From the NCBI RefSeq assembly GCF_030409555.1, contig NZ_JAUFPU010000018.1, positions 62,001 through 126,000 on the forward strand: a stretch of DNA of 64,000 bases, written 5' to 3'. A model generated the notes under the pieces. It saw only the letters and a list, made by a program, of their open reading frames with translations. It was not told the DNA's origin and ran no database searches. The position numbers and the translations under genes are program-made. Positions 54,747-64,000 of the stretch are shown here, one piece after another. The number at the start of each line of letters is the position of its first letter. Position 1 is the first letter of the stretch. The stretch is from Chitinimonas viridis. Lineage in GTDB: Bacteria; Pseudomonadota; Gammaproteobacteria; Burkholderiales; Chitinimonadaceae.

Positions 54747-55124
54747 TGAAGTCAAAGGGCCACCAAAGGCCCTAGGCAGCACTCCGCTTAAAAAATGGCC
54801 CTCGGATTCGAGGGCCATTTTATTTACCACATCCTTATGCAGTGCATCAGATGCGCTCAGAATCTGCATGACAAAATACGAAAGCATCTTGACCCAAGCA
54901 GGCAGCAACTCACCCCTTTAGTGCTTCGTGATTGCAGTCGGCAGCAAGCCTCGCGGGCGCCATCGGTTCGTCGCGATTACCCAACACTACCACTGCAATA
55001 AGGAGACAATATTTCTCCTGAACCACACCTGAATGGTAGCTTGCACGGGTTGCGGAATACGCACGAATGCCTATCTGGCAATTCAGGAAAACCCGCCTCG
55101 CACACCTTAGGGGAGTATCACCAG
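54747..55124. other. Intergenic region between TonB receptors 2 and 3
   Basis: About 378 bases with a strong terminator (54792-54824) and then the leader of receptor 3. No gene is seen. Confidence 0.55.
54792..54824 (+). terminator. Rho-independent terminator after TonB receptor 2
   Basis: A perfect 13-bp stem AAAATGGCCCTCG / CGAGGGCCATTTT with loop GATT followed by ATTT. It is symmetric enough to work on both strands. Confidence 0.93.
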
Positions 55125-57851
55125 ATGAAGTTCAACTGCCTTGCCATCGCCTTATCCAGCGTTGGCTTCTGCCTCGCCGCCCATGCGGCCGATCCCGCCA
55201 CTGCGGCACCTGAGCCCAAGGTCGAAAAGATCACTGTTACCGGCTCCAACATCAAGCGCATCTCGCGCGAGACCGCTTCGCCGGTAATGATCATTACCAA
55301 TGAGCAGATGAAGCGTGGTGGTGCCACGACGCTGACTGAAGTGCTGCGCAACATTTCCGTCAACGTTGGTGGTATCGATGAGAACCGCACCAGCGGCTTT
55401 ACCGCAGGCGCTTCCGGTCTCAACCTGCGTGGTCTGGGTAGCCAAGCCACCCTGATGCTGATCAATGGCCGCCGTCTTGCTGCCTACGCCCAACCCGAAT
55501 TCCAGACCACTTTCGTTGACCTGAACACCCTGCCCATGGGTGCGGTTGATCGCATCGAAGTGCTGAAGGACGGCGCATCGGCTATTTATGGTTCGGAAGC
55601 CATGGCCGGCGTGGTTAACATCATTCTGAAGGAAAGCTATGAAGGCCTGGAAATTGGCGCTTCCTATGGCGAATCCGAAGTCGGCGACGGCGAGACTGCC
55701 CGAGCAACCGCCAGTTTTGGCTACGGCAACCTGACGGAACAGCACTTCAATGCTTTCGCCACCCTGGACATCCGCCAGCAAAAGCCTTCCTTCCTGAAGA
55801 ACCGCGGCGGCTACATTGGCACGCAGGATTTGCGCGCCTATGGGTATTCCGACCAGCGTAACCTGTATACCGCACCAGGCAATATCTACTGGACCGACAA
55901 GGCCACCGGCAAGTTCAATGCCCGCCCCATTGACGGCAAAGCCTGCCCGGCCGATCAGCAGGTCGATGCCGCTGACTTCTTCGGCGCCAGCGGCATGCCT
56001 GGCGGCAAGGTCTGTGTATTCGATGACCTGAAGGACGCTGACTTCAACTCTGGTGGCAAAAGCGATCGCTTCTCGCTGACCTCGGTATTCAACTGGCAGC
56101 CGAATGCTGATACCAAGGTATGGGCCGAAGTCATGCGCACCCAGAACAAGGCACGCGTAACCGGCCAGTTGCACTGGGTTGCCATGCAACTGGGCCAGGA
56201 AATTGGTGCCCTGCCCATTACCCACCCACAATATCCACAAGAGCTGATCGGCCCTGATGGCAAGACTTTGGCCGGTGGCAACGGTACGGTACGCCTGCGT
56301 TCGCAGCTGAAGAACCTGCCGGCACAGGGCCAGCAGAACACCACTGACTTCGGTCGATACCTGGTTGGTGCCAAGGGTGTACTGGGTAACTGGGATTGGG
56401 AAACTGCCATCCTGACCAACTCCAGCGAAGTGGAATCACGTGCCACTGGCGGTCTGCTGAACTCCAAGTTCATCGAAGCCGTACAGACCGGCAAGTTCTT
56501 GTTCGGCGATGTAGCCGGCAATGCTGCTCTCTATCCCAGCCTGGTCACAAACAGTGCCAGTCATTACAAGTCCTCCATGAGCTTGTGGGACGCAAAGGCT
56601 AGCGGCGAGTTGCTTGAACTGCCTGCTGGTCCCTTGTCCATGGCAGTCGGTGTGGAAGCACGTCGCGAAAGCCTGGAGACCAATCCAGATCCAAACGCCG
56701 TAGCCGGTGAGCTGTACCATAGCGCCGAACTGCCGCCGCCCATGTCGAATAGCCGCAATATCCGCTCGATATATAGCGAGTTGAATATTCCTATTCTGAG
56801 CAATCTGGAAGCACAGTTGGCCGCACGCCACGACCGCTACTCGGACTACGGCAAGTCGACCACCCCCAAGCTGGGCCTGAAGTGGACCCCCTGGTCGTCG
56901 CTGGTTCTGCGTAGCACCTATGCAGAAGGCTTCCGCGCTCCCACCCTGGTGGAAAACTCGACAGCTATCTCGAACGCCTTTATTTCCTTCCAGGATCCGG
57001 CACGCTGCAATGCCAGCTTCAAGGAAGGCTGTAATGCGCAAAGCCCCTACCAGAGTGGCTCCAACCCCAACCTCGGGCCAGAAAAGGGTGAAAGCTTCAC
57101 CTACGGTTTTGTGTGGGAACCCAACCAGTCCTTCAATATGTCGGTCGACTTCTGGCGTATCAAGCGCAAGAATGAAATTTCGACGTACGACCTGACCACA
57201 GTACTGGCTAACGAAGCCTTGTTTGCCAATAACCCTGCTACGGTCATCGTGCGCGATCCGCTGACAGCTGCAGACGCTGCCAACGGCGCTACCAAGGGCG
57301 AAATCACTCTAGTCAAGCTGTTGCTGACCAACGTCTCCGTGACCGACGTCAAGGGCGTGGACATGGATCTTCGCGGCCGCTTCAACCTGGGCGCCTACGG
57401 TAAGATCGAACCCTCGCTGAACCTGCAATATGTGCAGTCCTATCGCACGGCCCCCACGCCGAATGACCCAATGCTGCAGTACATCGGCACCTCGGGCCAG
57501 CCTCGTCTGCAAGGTAGCCTGGGCGTGGGTTGGAAGCAGGGTCCATGGTCGCTGTCTGCCGATGCACGCTATGTTGGCAAGATGGGCGCCGTTGGCTCGC
57601 CGAACGAAACCTGCCGCTTTATCGCGGAAGGTTACGAGGAACTTTGCCGTGATATCGCCAGCTTCACCACGGTGAACATCGGCGGCAGCTACAGGGGCTT
57701 CAAGAACGTGATACTGAGCGGTGCAGTGAAGAATGCCTTCGACCGCAAGCCACCGTTCTTCCCCTACACCAATGGCCGGAATTACTACGCCCCGTTGCAT
57801 GATTCCATGGGTCGTTACTTCCAAGCCAGCGCGGTTTACACCTTCTACTAA
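55125..57851 (+). CDS. TonB-dependent outer-membrane receptor 3
   Basis: A 908-residue receptor: signal peptide (MKFNCLAIALSSVGFCLAAH), plug domain with VEKITVTGSNIKR, LNLRGLGSQATLMLINGRRL and VDRIEVLKDGASAIYGSEAM, and a barrel ending FQASAVYTFY with terminal aromatic residue. ATG 55125 follows GGGGAG at 11 bases. The S9 peptidase gene begins 108 bases downstream on the same strand, after a hairpin that may be only partly terminating. Confidence 0.95.
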   Translation: MKFNCLAIALSSVGFCLAAHAADPATAAPEPKVEKITVTGSNIKRISRETASPVMIITNEQMKRGGATTLTEVLRNISVNVGGIDENRTSGFTAGASGLNLRGLGSQATLMLINGRRLAAYAQPEFQTTFVDLNTLPMGAVDRIEVLKDGASAIYGSEAMAGVVNIILKESYEGLEIGASYGESEVGDGETARATASFGYGNLTEQHFNAFATLDIRQQKPSFLKNRGGYIGTQDLRAYGYSDQRNLYTAPGNIYWTDKATGKFNARPIDGKACPADQQVDAADFFGASGMPGGKVCVFDDLKDADFNSGGKSDRFSLTSVFNWQPNADTKVWAEVMRTQNKARVTGQLHWVAMQLGQEIGALPITHPQYPQELIGPDGKTLAGGNGTVRLRSQLKNLPAQGQQNTTDFGRYLVGAKGVLGNWDWETAILTNSSEVESRATGGLLNSKFIEAVQTGKFLFGDVAGNAALYPSLVTNSASHYKSSMSLWDAKASGELLELPAGPLSMAVGVEARRESLETNPDPNAVAGELYHSAELPPPMSNSRNIRSIYSELNIPILSNLEAQLAARHDRYSDYGKSTTPKLGLKWTPWSSLVLRSTYAEGFRAPTLVENSTAISNAFISFQDPARCNASFKEGCNAQSPYQSGSNPNLGPEKGESFTYGFVWEPNQSFNMSVDFWRIKRKNEISTYDLTTVLANEALFANNPATVIVRDPLTAADAANGATKGEITLVKLLLTNVSVTDVKGVDMDLRGRFNLGAYGKIEPSLNLQYVQSYRTAPTPNDPMLQYIGTSGQPRLQGSLGVGWKQGPWSLSADARYVGKMGAVGSPNETCRFIAEGYEELCRDIASFTTVNIGGSYRGFKNVILSGAVKNAFDRKPPFFPYTNGRNYYAPLHDSMGRYFQASAVYTFY

Positions 57852-57869
57852 GAGCACGCTGTAACGATA

Positions 57870-57902
57870 GGCGCCGGAACTCTGTTTCGGCGCCATCTTT
57901 TA
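57870..57902 (+). terminator. Hairpin with T-rich tail after TonB receptor 3
   Basis: GGCGCCG / CGGCGCC stem extended by GAA...TTT pairs, followed by ATCTTTTATT. It lies between receptor 3 and the S9 gene and could set their expression ratio. Confidence 0.75.
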
Positions 57903-57959
57903 TTCTGCCGCATGATTTTGATGCCCCTACACATCACGGCACCTGATTGGAGAAGCACG

Positions 57960-59912
57960 GTGAAACACCGAATCCTGCACAGCATTGCCCTGGGCCTGCT
58001 GCTCGCGACCGCCCCGTTGTCATATGCAGCAGCCGAGCCCAAGCTCGTCCCCATCGAGGACTTTTTCACTCGCCCGCAATATGGCTCCCCCGTACTGTCA
58101 CCCAACGGCGACAAGCTGTCGGTGATTACCCCGGTTAACGGTCGTCTGGCTCTGGCAGTAATCGACCTGAAAACACGCGAAGCCAATGTCCTGGCCTCCA
58201 GCAAGTTGTGGGATGCATCCGGTGTCCGCTGGATCAATAACAACCGTTTGATGTTCCACGTCCAGGATACCAAGGGCACCATGGAACAAGCCCGCGGTCA
58301 GGGCCCGTTCGCCATCAATGCGGACGGTAGCGGTTTCCGTAATCTTGCCGAAAAGATGTCTATTAGCGTGCTGGATGTCCCCCAGGATGGCAGCAACGAC
58401 ATACTGGTGACCAGTAGCAAACGCAGTCCCGGCGCAGGGCAGGATGACTTTGGCAATAGCGACGTCTACCTGATGGACACGAGCAATGGTCGTACTCGTT
58501 TGCTGACCTTCAACAATCCAGGCAAGGTTGCCGAATGGGTGGTGGACAGCAAGAAGCAGGTACGTGCCGCCGTATCTTTTTACGGTGACAAGGCAACCGG
58601 CAGGTTCAAATACAAAGTCAGCTATCGCGAGAACAACGATGCTGCATGGCGGACCATCACGGAATACCTGATGGACGATGAAGGCTATGCGCCTATCGCC
58701 TTCGATGCCGACGACAAGACCATGCTGGTCGTGGGCCGTAACAAGGAGGACACCGACGGTCTCTACACTTGGGACTTCGAAGCTGGAAAACCCAAGGAAC
58801 TACTGTTCCGCCACCCCGAAGCCGATTTCCAGCAGGGTATCATCCGTGACGCAGCCAGCCGTAAGATAGTAGGCATCAGCATCAATGCGCATAAGCCAGA
58901 GATCCATTATTTCAATGAGCAATGGGCCAAATGGCAGGCAGAGTTCGATGCCACCTTCCCTGGCAGCCTCAATACCATCCAAAAACGTGGCGAGCGCATG
59001 CTGGTCACCACTTCATCGGATATCGAACCGGGTCGTGCCTTCCTCTATGAGGCAGCAACCAGCACGCTGGAGCCATTGCTGTCCTACAAGCCAGAGATCA
59101 ACCCCGAGCAGATGTCACCGATGCAGACTGTCAAGTATGTCGCCCGTGATGGCCTGACCATTCCCGGCTACCTGACACTACCCAAGGACAAGGCAGCAAA
59201 GAACCTGCCCTTGGTAGCATTCATCCACGGTGGTCCGCACGCCCGCGATAGCTGGGGCTTCGATCCTTCTGTACAGCACATGGCTTCGCGTGGTTACGCC
59301 GTGCTGCAACCCAACTTCCGTATGTCCACAGGACTGGGCTGGAAGCTGCACCGCGCGGGCTGGAAGCAATGGGGCCTAGCCATGCAGGATGATATTACCG
59401 ACGGTGTGAACTGGCTGGTCAAACAAGGCATAGTCGACCCCAAGCGCGTTTGCATCATGGGCGCCAGCTATGGTGGTTACGCCACGATGTACGGTTTGGT
59501 GAAAGACCCTGATCTCTATCAATGCGGCATCAACTTTGTTGGCGTGACGGACATCAACATGCTCTTCAGCGTTGCCTGGTCTGATACTGCCGATAGTGCC
59601 TGGTCACGCTATCGTCAAAAGGACCTGCATGGCGATCCAGATAAAGATGTGGAGTACATGAAGAAATCTTCTGCCCTGGAGAATGCATCGCGTATCACCA
59701 AACCCGTCATGATGGCCTACGGCTCCGAAGACATCCGCGTGCCACTGGTTCATGGCGAGAAGATGCGGGACAAGCTGCGCAAGCAAGGCACGCCTGTCGA
59801 GTGGATAGTCTATGCTGGCGAAGGCCATGGTTGGACCAAACTGGAAAATCAGGTCGATTTTGCCAAGCAGGTTGAAAACTTCCTGGGCAAATACATCGGC
59901 GACAAGAAGTAA
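57960..59912 (+). CDS. Secreted S9 prolyl-oligopeptidase-family peptidase
   Basis: A 650-residue exported serine peptidase with signal peptide (KHRILHSIALGLLLATAPLS, cut near YAAA), beta-propeller region and catalytic domain with GASYGGYA (Ser503), Asp in GSEDIRVPL and His in GEGHGWTK. The nucleophile elbow has Ala where its two paralogues have Gly; this still fits GxSxGG. Start is GTG at 57960 with GGAGAAG before it; an ATG at 57912 has no ribosome site and would precede the signal peptide. Confidence 0.93.
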   Translation: MKHRILHSIALGLLLATAPLSYAAAEPKLVPIEDFFTRPQYGSPVLSPNGDKLSVITPVNGRLALAVIDLKTREANVLASSKLWDASGVRWINNNRLMFHVQDTKGTMEQARGQGPFAINADGSGFRNLAEKMSISVLDVPQDGSNDILVTSSKRSPGAGQDDFGNSDVYLMDTSNGRTRLLTFNNPGKVAEWVVDSKKQVRAAVSFYGDKATGRFKYKVSYRENNDAAWRTITEYLMDDEGYAPIAFDADDKTMLVVGRNKEDTDGLYTWDFEAGKPKELLFRHPEADFQQGIIRDAASRKIVGISINAHKPEIHYFNEQWAKWQAEFDATFPGSLNTIQKRGERMLVTTSSDIEPGRAFLYEAATSTLEPLLSYKPEINPEQMSPMQTVKYVARDGLTIPGYLTLPKDKAAKNLPLVAFIHGGPHARDSWGFDPSVQHMASRGYAVLQPNFRMSTGLGWKLHRAGWKQWGLAMQDDITDGVNWLVKQGIVDPKRVCIMGASYGGYATMYGLVKDPDLYQCGINFVGVTDINMLFSVAWSDTADSAWSRYRQKDLHGDPDKDVEYMKKSSALENASRITKPVMMAYGSEDIRVPLVHGEKMRDKLRKQGTPVEWIVYAGEGHGWTKLENQVDFAKQVENFLGKYIGDKK

Positions 59913-59980
59913 AAAGGCATCGTAGTCATCAACCCAAGCGAAACCGCCATTGCCCGGTTTTGCTTTGGGTGGTCGCACCA

Positions 59981-60015
59981 AAACAAAATGCCACACCATG
60001 TGTGGCATTTTGTTT
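59981..60015. terminator. Bidirectional terminator between S9 peptidase and miaA
   Basis: A perfect 15-bp stem AAACAAAATGCCACA / TGTGGCATTTTGTTT with a five-base loop. A/T tracts on both sides let it serve both convergent genes. A weaker AAACCG/CGGTTT hairpin precedes it at about 59941-59960. Confidence 0.88.
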
Positions 60016-60047
60016 ACTAAGCATCAAGTCAGCTGACTAACCCACGA

Positions 60048-60980
60048 TCACGGCGTCGGCAATTCTATACCCTGTATCGCCGAAGCAGATTCCAGGGGGA
60101 TCACCCCACCATCTGCCGCCATCCCCCTCAACCAGGTAATCTGCCGTTTGGCCAGTTGCCGCGTGGCATAAATGCCCCGCTCGCACAGTTCCTTGTAGTC
60201 CAGCCTTCCTTCCAGATAGTCCCAGGTTTGCCGGTAGCCCACACAGCGCATTGATGGCATCTCTGGTTCAAGCTCGGGGTAGTGCCGGCGTAGGCCTGCC
60301 ACTTCGTCGATCAGCCCCTCCTTCAGCATCTGCTCAAACCGTAGCGCGATGCGTGCATGCAGCTCCGCCCTGTCTGGCGGCATCAAGGCCAGCCGGGTCA
60401 GGGCATAAGGTAGCGGCTCCACCTGTCGTTGCTCCGCCAGCAAGGAGGCCATGGTGCGTCCCGACGCCAGAAAAATCTCCAGCGCCCGGCCTATGCGCTG
60501 GCTGTCATTGGGGGCCAGCCGCGCGGCGGTAGCCGGGTCTATCTGCTGCAGCCTGGCATGCATGGCCGGCCACCCCTCGGCTGCCGCATCGGCTTCCAGT
60601 TGCTGGCGTATGGCCGGGTCTGCCGAGGGCAGGTCGTGCAGGCCGTGCTGCAGGGCGTTGAAGTACAGCATGGTGCCCCCAACCAGCAGCGGTACCTTGC
60701 CGCGAGCGGTGATCTCGGCCATCAGCTGCAGGGCATCGTGGCGGAATTGCGCGGCGGAGTAAGTCTCCAGCGGCGAGATGATGTCAATCAGGTGGTGCGG
60801 CGCCACCGCCAGCGTGGCCGCATCGGGCTTGGCCGTGCCGATGTCCATATCGCGATAGACCAGGGCCGAATCGACCGAGATCAGTTCGACGGGCAGGCGC
60901 TGCGCCAGCTCCACCGCCAGCGCCGTCTTGCCGCTGGCCGTCGGGCCCATCAGGAAAATTGCAGGTGGCAGAGTACTCAT
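60048..60980 (-). CDS. miaA: tRNA dimethylallyltransferase MiaA
   Basis: A 310-residue enzyme that prenylates A37 of tRNAs reading UNN codons. P-loop GPTASGKT (about 12-19), [16 protein letters not shown], and the C-terminal [15 protein letters not shown] and [13 protein letters not shown] are present. ATG 60980 follows GAGGAG and overlaps the stop of the upstream membrane protein gene (ATGA). The mutL-membrane protein-miaA order recalls the mutL-miaA linkage of other Gram-negatives. Confidence 0.96.
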   Translation of the reverse strand: MSTLPPAIFLMGPTASGKTALAVELAQRLPVELISVDSALVYRDMDIGTAKPDAATLAVAPHHLIDIISPLETYSAAQFRHDALQLMAEITARGKVPLLVGGTMLYFNALQHGLHDLPSADPAIRQQLEADAAAEGWPAMHARLQQIDPATAARLAPNDSQRIGRALEIFLASGRTMASLLAEQRQVEPLPYALTRLALMPPDRAELHARIALRFEQMLKEGLIDEVAGLRRHYPELEPEMPSMRCVGYRQTWDYLEGRLDYKELCERGIYATRQLAKRQITWLRGMAADGGVIPLESASAIQGIELPTP

Positions 60981-61747
60981 GCCGATCTCCTCGCCCAAAG
61001 TGTGGCTAGCCAGCCCACCGCACCACCAGCCAGCGCCGAGACCAGCAAGGCCCACCAGCCCAGTGGCGCGATGGTTTCGGCCAGCACCAGAAAAAACACG
61101 GCAAACCCCATCAGGCCGGTCAAGAAACCGCGCAAGGCCAGCAGCAATGCATCGCGGCCCGCATTGGCATAGGTAAAGGCCGGGATGACCGTAGCGGCAA
61201 CCGGCGCACCGGCAAACACACCGGTCAGCGCAGGCCCCAGCAAGGGCGAGGCGGTAGACAAACCGAACACCAGGCAGGCCGCCGCCAATATGCGCACCAG
61301 TAGTTCGCTGCGCGGCAAGGTCGCCGCAGGGGGCGCGGCGCGCGGCTTGGGCAAGAGCCGGGTGGCCGCCAGCCATAGCCCGGCCACCACCAGCACGGCC
61401 ACCCAGCGCGATTCCGCCAGGCCCAGCCCATAAACGCCGAAGGCCATCAGCAGATAAGCCCCCCAGCCGGCCAGGATGGCACCGGGCCAGCGCAGATAGG
61501 CGCTGGCATAGCCCACCCCTAGCATATAGGCCACATTGCCCCACACCCCGGCGGGTGAGGATAAAGCCACCTGGGCGGCATAGTGCTCGCCCTGGGTCAG
61601 CCACAGCACCACCACCAGCGGCCCCGCCACGATGGGCAGCCCACCCAGCATGCCCGCCACATTCGGCCCCCAGCGTCTGCCCGCCAGGCTGGCCAGCCCG
61701 ATCAGCAGCGGCGACAAGGTCAGCTTGGTCAGCAACAGCACGCTCAT
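60977..61747 (-). CDS. Integral membrane protein between mutL and miaA
   Basis: A 256-residue protein made of about eight hydrophobic segments, with N-terminal [20 protein letters not shown] and a polar loop in the middle ([18 protein letters not shown]). I do not recognise a function. It starts one base after the mutL stop and overlaps miaA by four bases, so the three genes look like one unit. Confidence 0.83.
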   Translation of the reverse strand: MSVLLLTKLTLSPLLIGLASLAGRRWGPNVAGMLGGLPIVAGPLVVVLWLTQGEHYAAQVALSSPAGVWGNVAYMLGVGYASAYLRWPGAILAGWGAYLLMAFGVYGLGLAESRWVAVLVVAGLWLAATRLLPKPRAAPPAATLPRSELLVRILAAACLVFGLSTASPLLGPALTGVFAGAPVAATVIPAFTYANAGRDALLLALRGFLTGLMGFAVFFLVLAETIAPLGWWALLVSALAGGAVGWLATLWARRSA

Positions 61748-61748
61748 G

Positions 61749-63587
61749 CTATTGCCCCCGCATGAACAGCTTGTCCAGCTCGTTCATGCTGAGCCGGAAC
61801 CAGGTCGGCCGGCCATGGTTGCATTGGCCGCTGCGCTCGGTGGCCTCCATCTCGCGCAGCAGGGCATTCATCTCTGGCAGGGTCAGGCTGCGGTTGGCCC
61901 GCACAGCCCCGTGGCAAGCCATGCTGGCCAGCAGGGCATCGCGTTTTTCGGTCAGTACGCGGCTGGCGCCTACCTCGCGGATATCGGCCAGCACCGAGCG
62001 AGCCAGCTCTACCGGGTCGGCGTCGCGCAACAGCATGGGAATGGAGCGCACTGCCAGCTGGGTCGGCCCCATGACGGCCATTTCAAACCCCAGCAGGCCG
62101 AGCGCCTCGGCGTGCTCTTCCACGGTCGCCACATCCAGCCGGTCTGCCGGGAAGGCCAGCGGTATCAGCAGCGGCTGGGTAGGCAGCCTGTCGGTATCCA
62201 GGGCGGTCTTGAGCTTCTCGTACACTACCCGCTCATGTGCCGCATGCATATCCACCACGATCAAGCCATCGCGGGCCTGCGCCAGCACATACACGCCATG
62301 CAACTGCGCCAGGGCAAAGCCAAGCGGCGGCAGGTCGTCGTCGCTGCTGGGCAAAGGTCGGGCAGGATAGCCAGCCAGTGGCGGTGCCTGCGGCTGCAAC
62401 GCCGAGCTGGCGGGCGCCTCTAGGGGCGCCGCCCATTCCGCCTCACGCACTCCGGCGAACAGGGTGCCGTAGAAATTGCCTGCAGCCGACTCCTGCACGC
62501 CCAGCGGCATGCGCATCTGCTGGAAAGTGGGCGCATAGGCGACATTGCTAGGGCCACCGTCGGGCTGGGCCGGCGCCTCAGCGGATACAGCTGCACCCGC
62601 CCGGGTCTCGGCCAAGGCCTTGTTGAGGGCGTGGAACAGAAAACGGTGGATGGCCTGCGACTCACGAAACCGCACCTCAGTCTTGGTGGGGTGTACGTTC
62701 ACGTCCACTGCCTCCGGGTCCAGCTCGATAAACAGCACATACAGGGGCTGCCTATCCAGATGCAACACGTCGCGATAAGCCTCGCGCACGGCATGCAGCA
62801 CCACCTTGTCACGCACAAACCGGCCATTGACGAAGACAAACTGGGCATCGCGGCTGGCCCGCGACACGGTGGGCGAACCGGCAAAACCCGTCAGACGCAG
62901 GCTGGCCGCCTGAGCCTCTATGGTCAGCATGGTGTCGGCAAACTCATTGCCCAGCACGGCACGCATGCGCTCGCTGGCAGTCTCTGCCTTCAACCGCCAT
63001 TGCACCTTGCCGTTATGGGTCAAGGTCAAGGCCAGGTCGGGGCGCGACAAGGCAATGCGTTTGAAGGCATCCTCACAATGGGCGTATTCGGTGGCGGGGG
63101 TTTTCAGGAACTTGCGGCGCGCCGGCACATTGAAATACAGGTCGCGCACCTCGACCGAAGTGCCTGCCGACAGCGATGCCGGCTCCGCCTCATGGATGCT
63201 GCCGTTGTCCGCCTCGACCCGCCAGGCCTGGGACGAGCCGGCTTCGCGGCTGCTCAAGAGCAGTTGCGACACCGACGCAATACTGGCCAGGCCTTCACCC
63301 CGAAAACCCAGGGTGCGCACCCGGTGCAGGTCTTCCAGGCTGGCTATCTTGCTGGTGGCATGCCGGCTGAGCGCCAGGCTCAATTCGTCACGGGCAATGC
63401 CGGCGCCATCGTCGGTCACCCGTATCAGTTTGCTTCCCCCTTCCGCCAAGTCTACGCTGAGAGTGGTCGCACCCGCGTCCAGGCTGTTTTCCAGCAACTC
63501 CTTCAGAGCCGAGGCGGGTCGCTCCACTACCTCGCCAGCAGCGATCTGGTTGACGAGATGGTCGGGCAAGGGGCGTATACGTGACAT
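61749..63587 (-). CDS. mutL: DNA mismatch repair protein MutL
   Basis: A 612-residue mismatch-repair protein. N-terminal GHKL ATPase motifs ENSLDAGATTL, DDGAGI and LGFRGEGLASI are intact. The C-terminal domain carries the endonuclease-type motif DMHAAHERVVYE (from Asp446; Gln of the usual DQHA is Met), ACHGAVRANRSL and CNHGRPTWF. This marks the nicking form of MutL found in bacteria without MutH. ATG 63587 begins MSRIRPLPDHLVNQIAAGEV. Confidence 0.97.
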   Translation of the reverse strand: MSRIRPLPDHLVNQIAAGEVVERPASALKELLENSLDAGATTLSVDLAEGGSKLIRVTDDGAGIARDELSLALSRHATSKIASLEDLHRVRTLGFRGEGLASIASVSQLLLSSREAGSSQAWRVEADNGSIHEAEPASLSAGTSVEVRDLYFNVPARRKFLKTPATEYAHCEDAFKRIALSRPDLALTLTHNGKVQWRLKAETASERMRAVLGNEFADTMLTIEAQAASLRLTGFAGSPTVSRASRDAQFVFVNGRFVRDKVVLHAVREAYRDVLHLDRQPLYVLFIELDPEAVDVNVHPTKTEVRFRESQAIHRFLFHALNKALAETRAGAAVSAEAPAQPDGGPSNVAYAPTFQQMRMPLGVQESAAGNFYGTLFAGVREAEWAAPLEAPASSALQPQAPPLAGYPARPLPSSDDDLPPLGFALAQLHGVYVLAQARDGLIVVDMHAAHERVVYEKLKTALDTDRLPTQPLLIPLAFPADRLDVATVEEHAEALGLLGFEMAVMGPTQLAVRSIPMLLRDADPVELARSVLADIREVGASRVLTEKRDALLASMACHGAVRANRSLTLPEMNALLREMEATERSGQCNHGRPTWFRLSMNELDKLFMRGQ

Positions 63588-63655
63588 CAGAAATCGATTC
63601 TCGGGGCTGAGCCCGCAGTATATCAGCCGGCCTCAGGCCGCTTTGGGAGAAGCGC

Positions 63656-64000
63656 ATGACCGGGAACAAACCCACCTTCTACGTCATTGATGACGATAGC
63701 GTGTTGCGCTCCTTGATACGGGGCATACTGACCGATGCCGGGCTCGATCACGCAGGCGCGGCCGGCTCGGGAGAAGAGGGCTTGAAGGGCTGCCAGGACA
63801 AGCAGCCCGATCTGGTGCTGCTGGACATCAACCTGCCCGGCTCCAGCGGCATGGATGTGCTGGCCACCCTCAAGCGCATGAAGCGCTCGCCACGCATCAT
63901 CATGATCAGCAGCGAAGCCACCCTACCCCGGGTCAAGTCCGCCATGAGCCTGGGGGCAGCAGGCTTTGTGGTCAAACCCTTCACCGCTGCCAAGCTGATC
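63656..64000 (+). CDS. Response-regulator receiver protein (truncated by window end)
   Basis: 115 codons are visible and the frame is open at the right edge. It is a CheY-like receiver: FYVIDDDSVLRSLIRGIL with the acidic pair, the phospho-acceptor Asp in VLLDINLPGSSG, Ser in MISSEA and Lys in FVVKPF. It may be a single-domain regulator or the start of a longer one. ATG 63656 follows GGGAGAAG and is divergent from mutL across 68 bases. Confidence 0.9.
   Translation, partial: MTGNKPTFYVIDDDSVLRSLIRGILTDAGLDHAGAAGSGEEGLKGCQDKQPDLVLLDINLPGSSGMDVLATLKRMKRSPRIIMISSEATLPRVKSAMSLGAAGFVVKPFTAAKLI

Noticed and set aside
60981-61604. N-terminal extension of the miaA frame
   Set aside because: It overlaps the membrane protein gene in another frame and is Gly/Arg/Cys-rich; the conserved MiaA start with a ribosome site is at 60980.

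Overview
The window looks like a chromosomal segment of a Gram-negative betaproteobacterium. The evidence is lipid A and Kdo genes (lpxK, kdsB), outer-membrane TonB receptors, ubiquinone synthesis through Coq7, an endonuclease-type MutL, and the gene order exbB-exbD-lpxK-ycaR-kdsB-adk. The order Neisseriales (for example the Chitinimonas/Chitinibacter area) is my guess, not a demonstrated placement. Coding density and GC are high, apart from a small AT-richer accessory stretch at about 30.2-32.9 kb.

Layout. 0-3.6 kb: one giant signalling protein (REC-GAF-PAS-LOV-GGDEF-EAL-REC), apparently a blue-light-responsive c-di-GMP enzyme. 3.7-8.5 kb: an alkyltransferase-like protein, a cupin, ilvD, then lgt-coq7 and an acetyltransferase. 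8.6-12.7 kb: a chemoreceptor, an unrecognised protein, a GAF protein and a membrane protein. 12.8-17.8 kb: tesA divergent from an ABC operon (ybbA, a secreted protein, ybbP), followed by a TPR protein. 17.7-24.4 kb: an acetyltransferase, an S9 peptidase, a LysR regulator divergent from an EamA exporter, a PhyH-like dioxygenase, xthA and a DUF4124-glutaredoxin protein. 24.7-30.2 kb: two tightly overlapping sets, DUF2520-trmO-recG and an SBP-like protein with a Nudix hydrolase.

30.2-32.9 kb is an accessory island. A 33-bp piece of the Nudix gene's 3' end is repeated 810 bp downstream. Between the copies lie a SUKH-like gene and a 162-bp element with perfect 37-bp inverted ends. Beyond it are two divergent genes of unknown or immunity-like type. 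33.1-46 kb returns to core genes: a LasA-like M23 peptidase, xseA, exbBD-lpxK-ycaR-kdsB-adk, a FosA-like enzyme, a hemolysin III protein, an SRPBCC protein, PPi-dependent phosphofructokinase, a YcgR-like PilZ protein and pckG.

46.3-59.9 kb is a peptide-use locus: three paralogous TonB-dependent receptors interleaved with two secreted S9 prolyl-oligopeptidase-type enzymes, arranged around a divergent centre. ExbB/ExbD from 36 kb could energise the receptors, and the S9 enzymes could cut imported peptides. The window closes with miaA, a membrane protein and mutL on the minus strand, and the start of a response regulator running off the right edge.

The points I judge most worth checking are the LOV domain with a Leu at the usual Gln position, the 33-bp duplication with its island, two related large stem-loop elements (24.6 and 28.4 kb), the perfect 37-bp inverted-repeat element, a DnaA-box pair beside an AT-rich stretch upstream of exbB, and the receptor-peptidase locus. 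No tRNA, rRNA, CRISPR array or transposase gene was seen.
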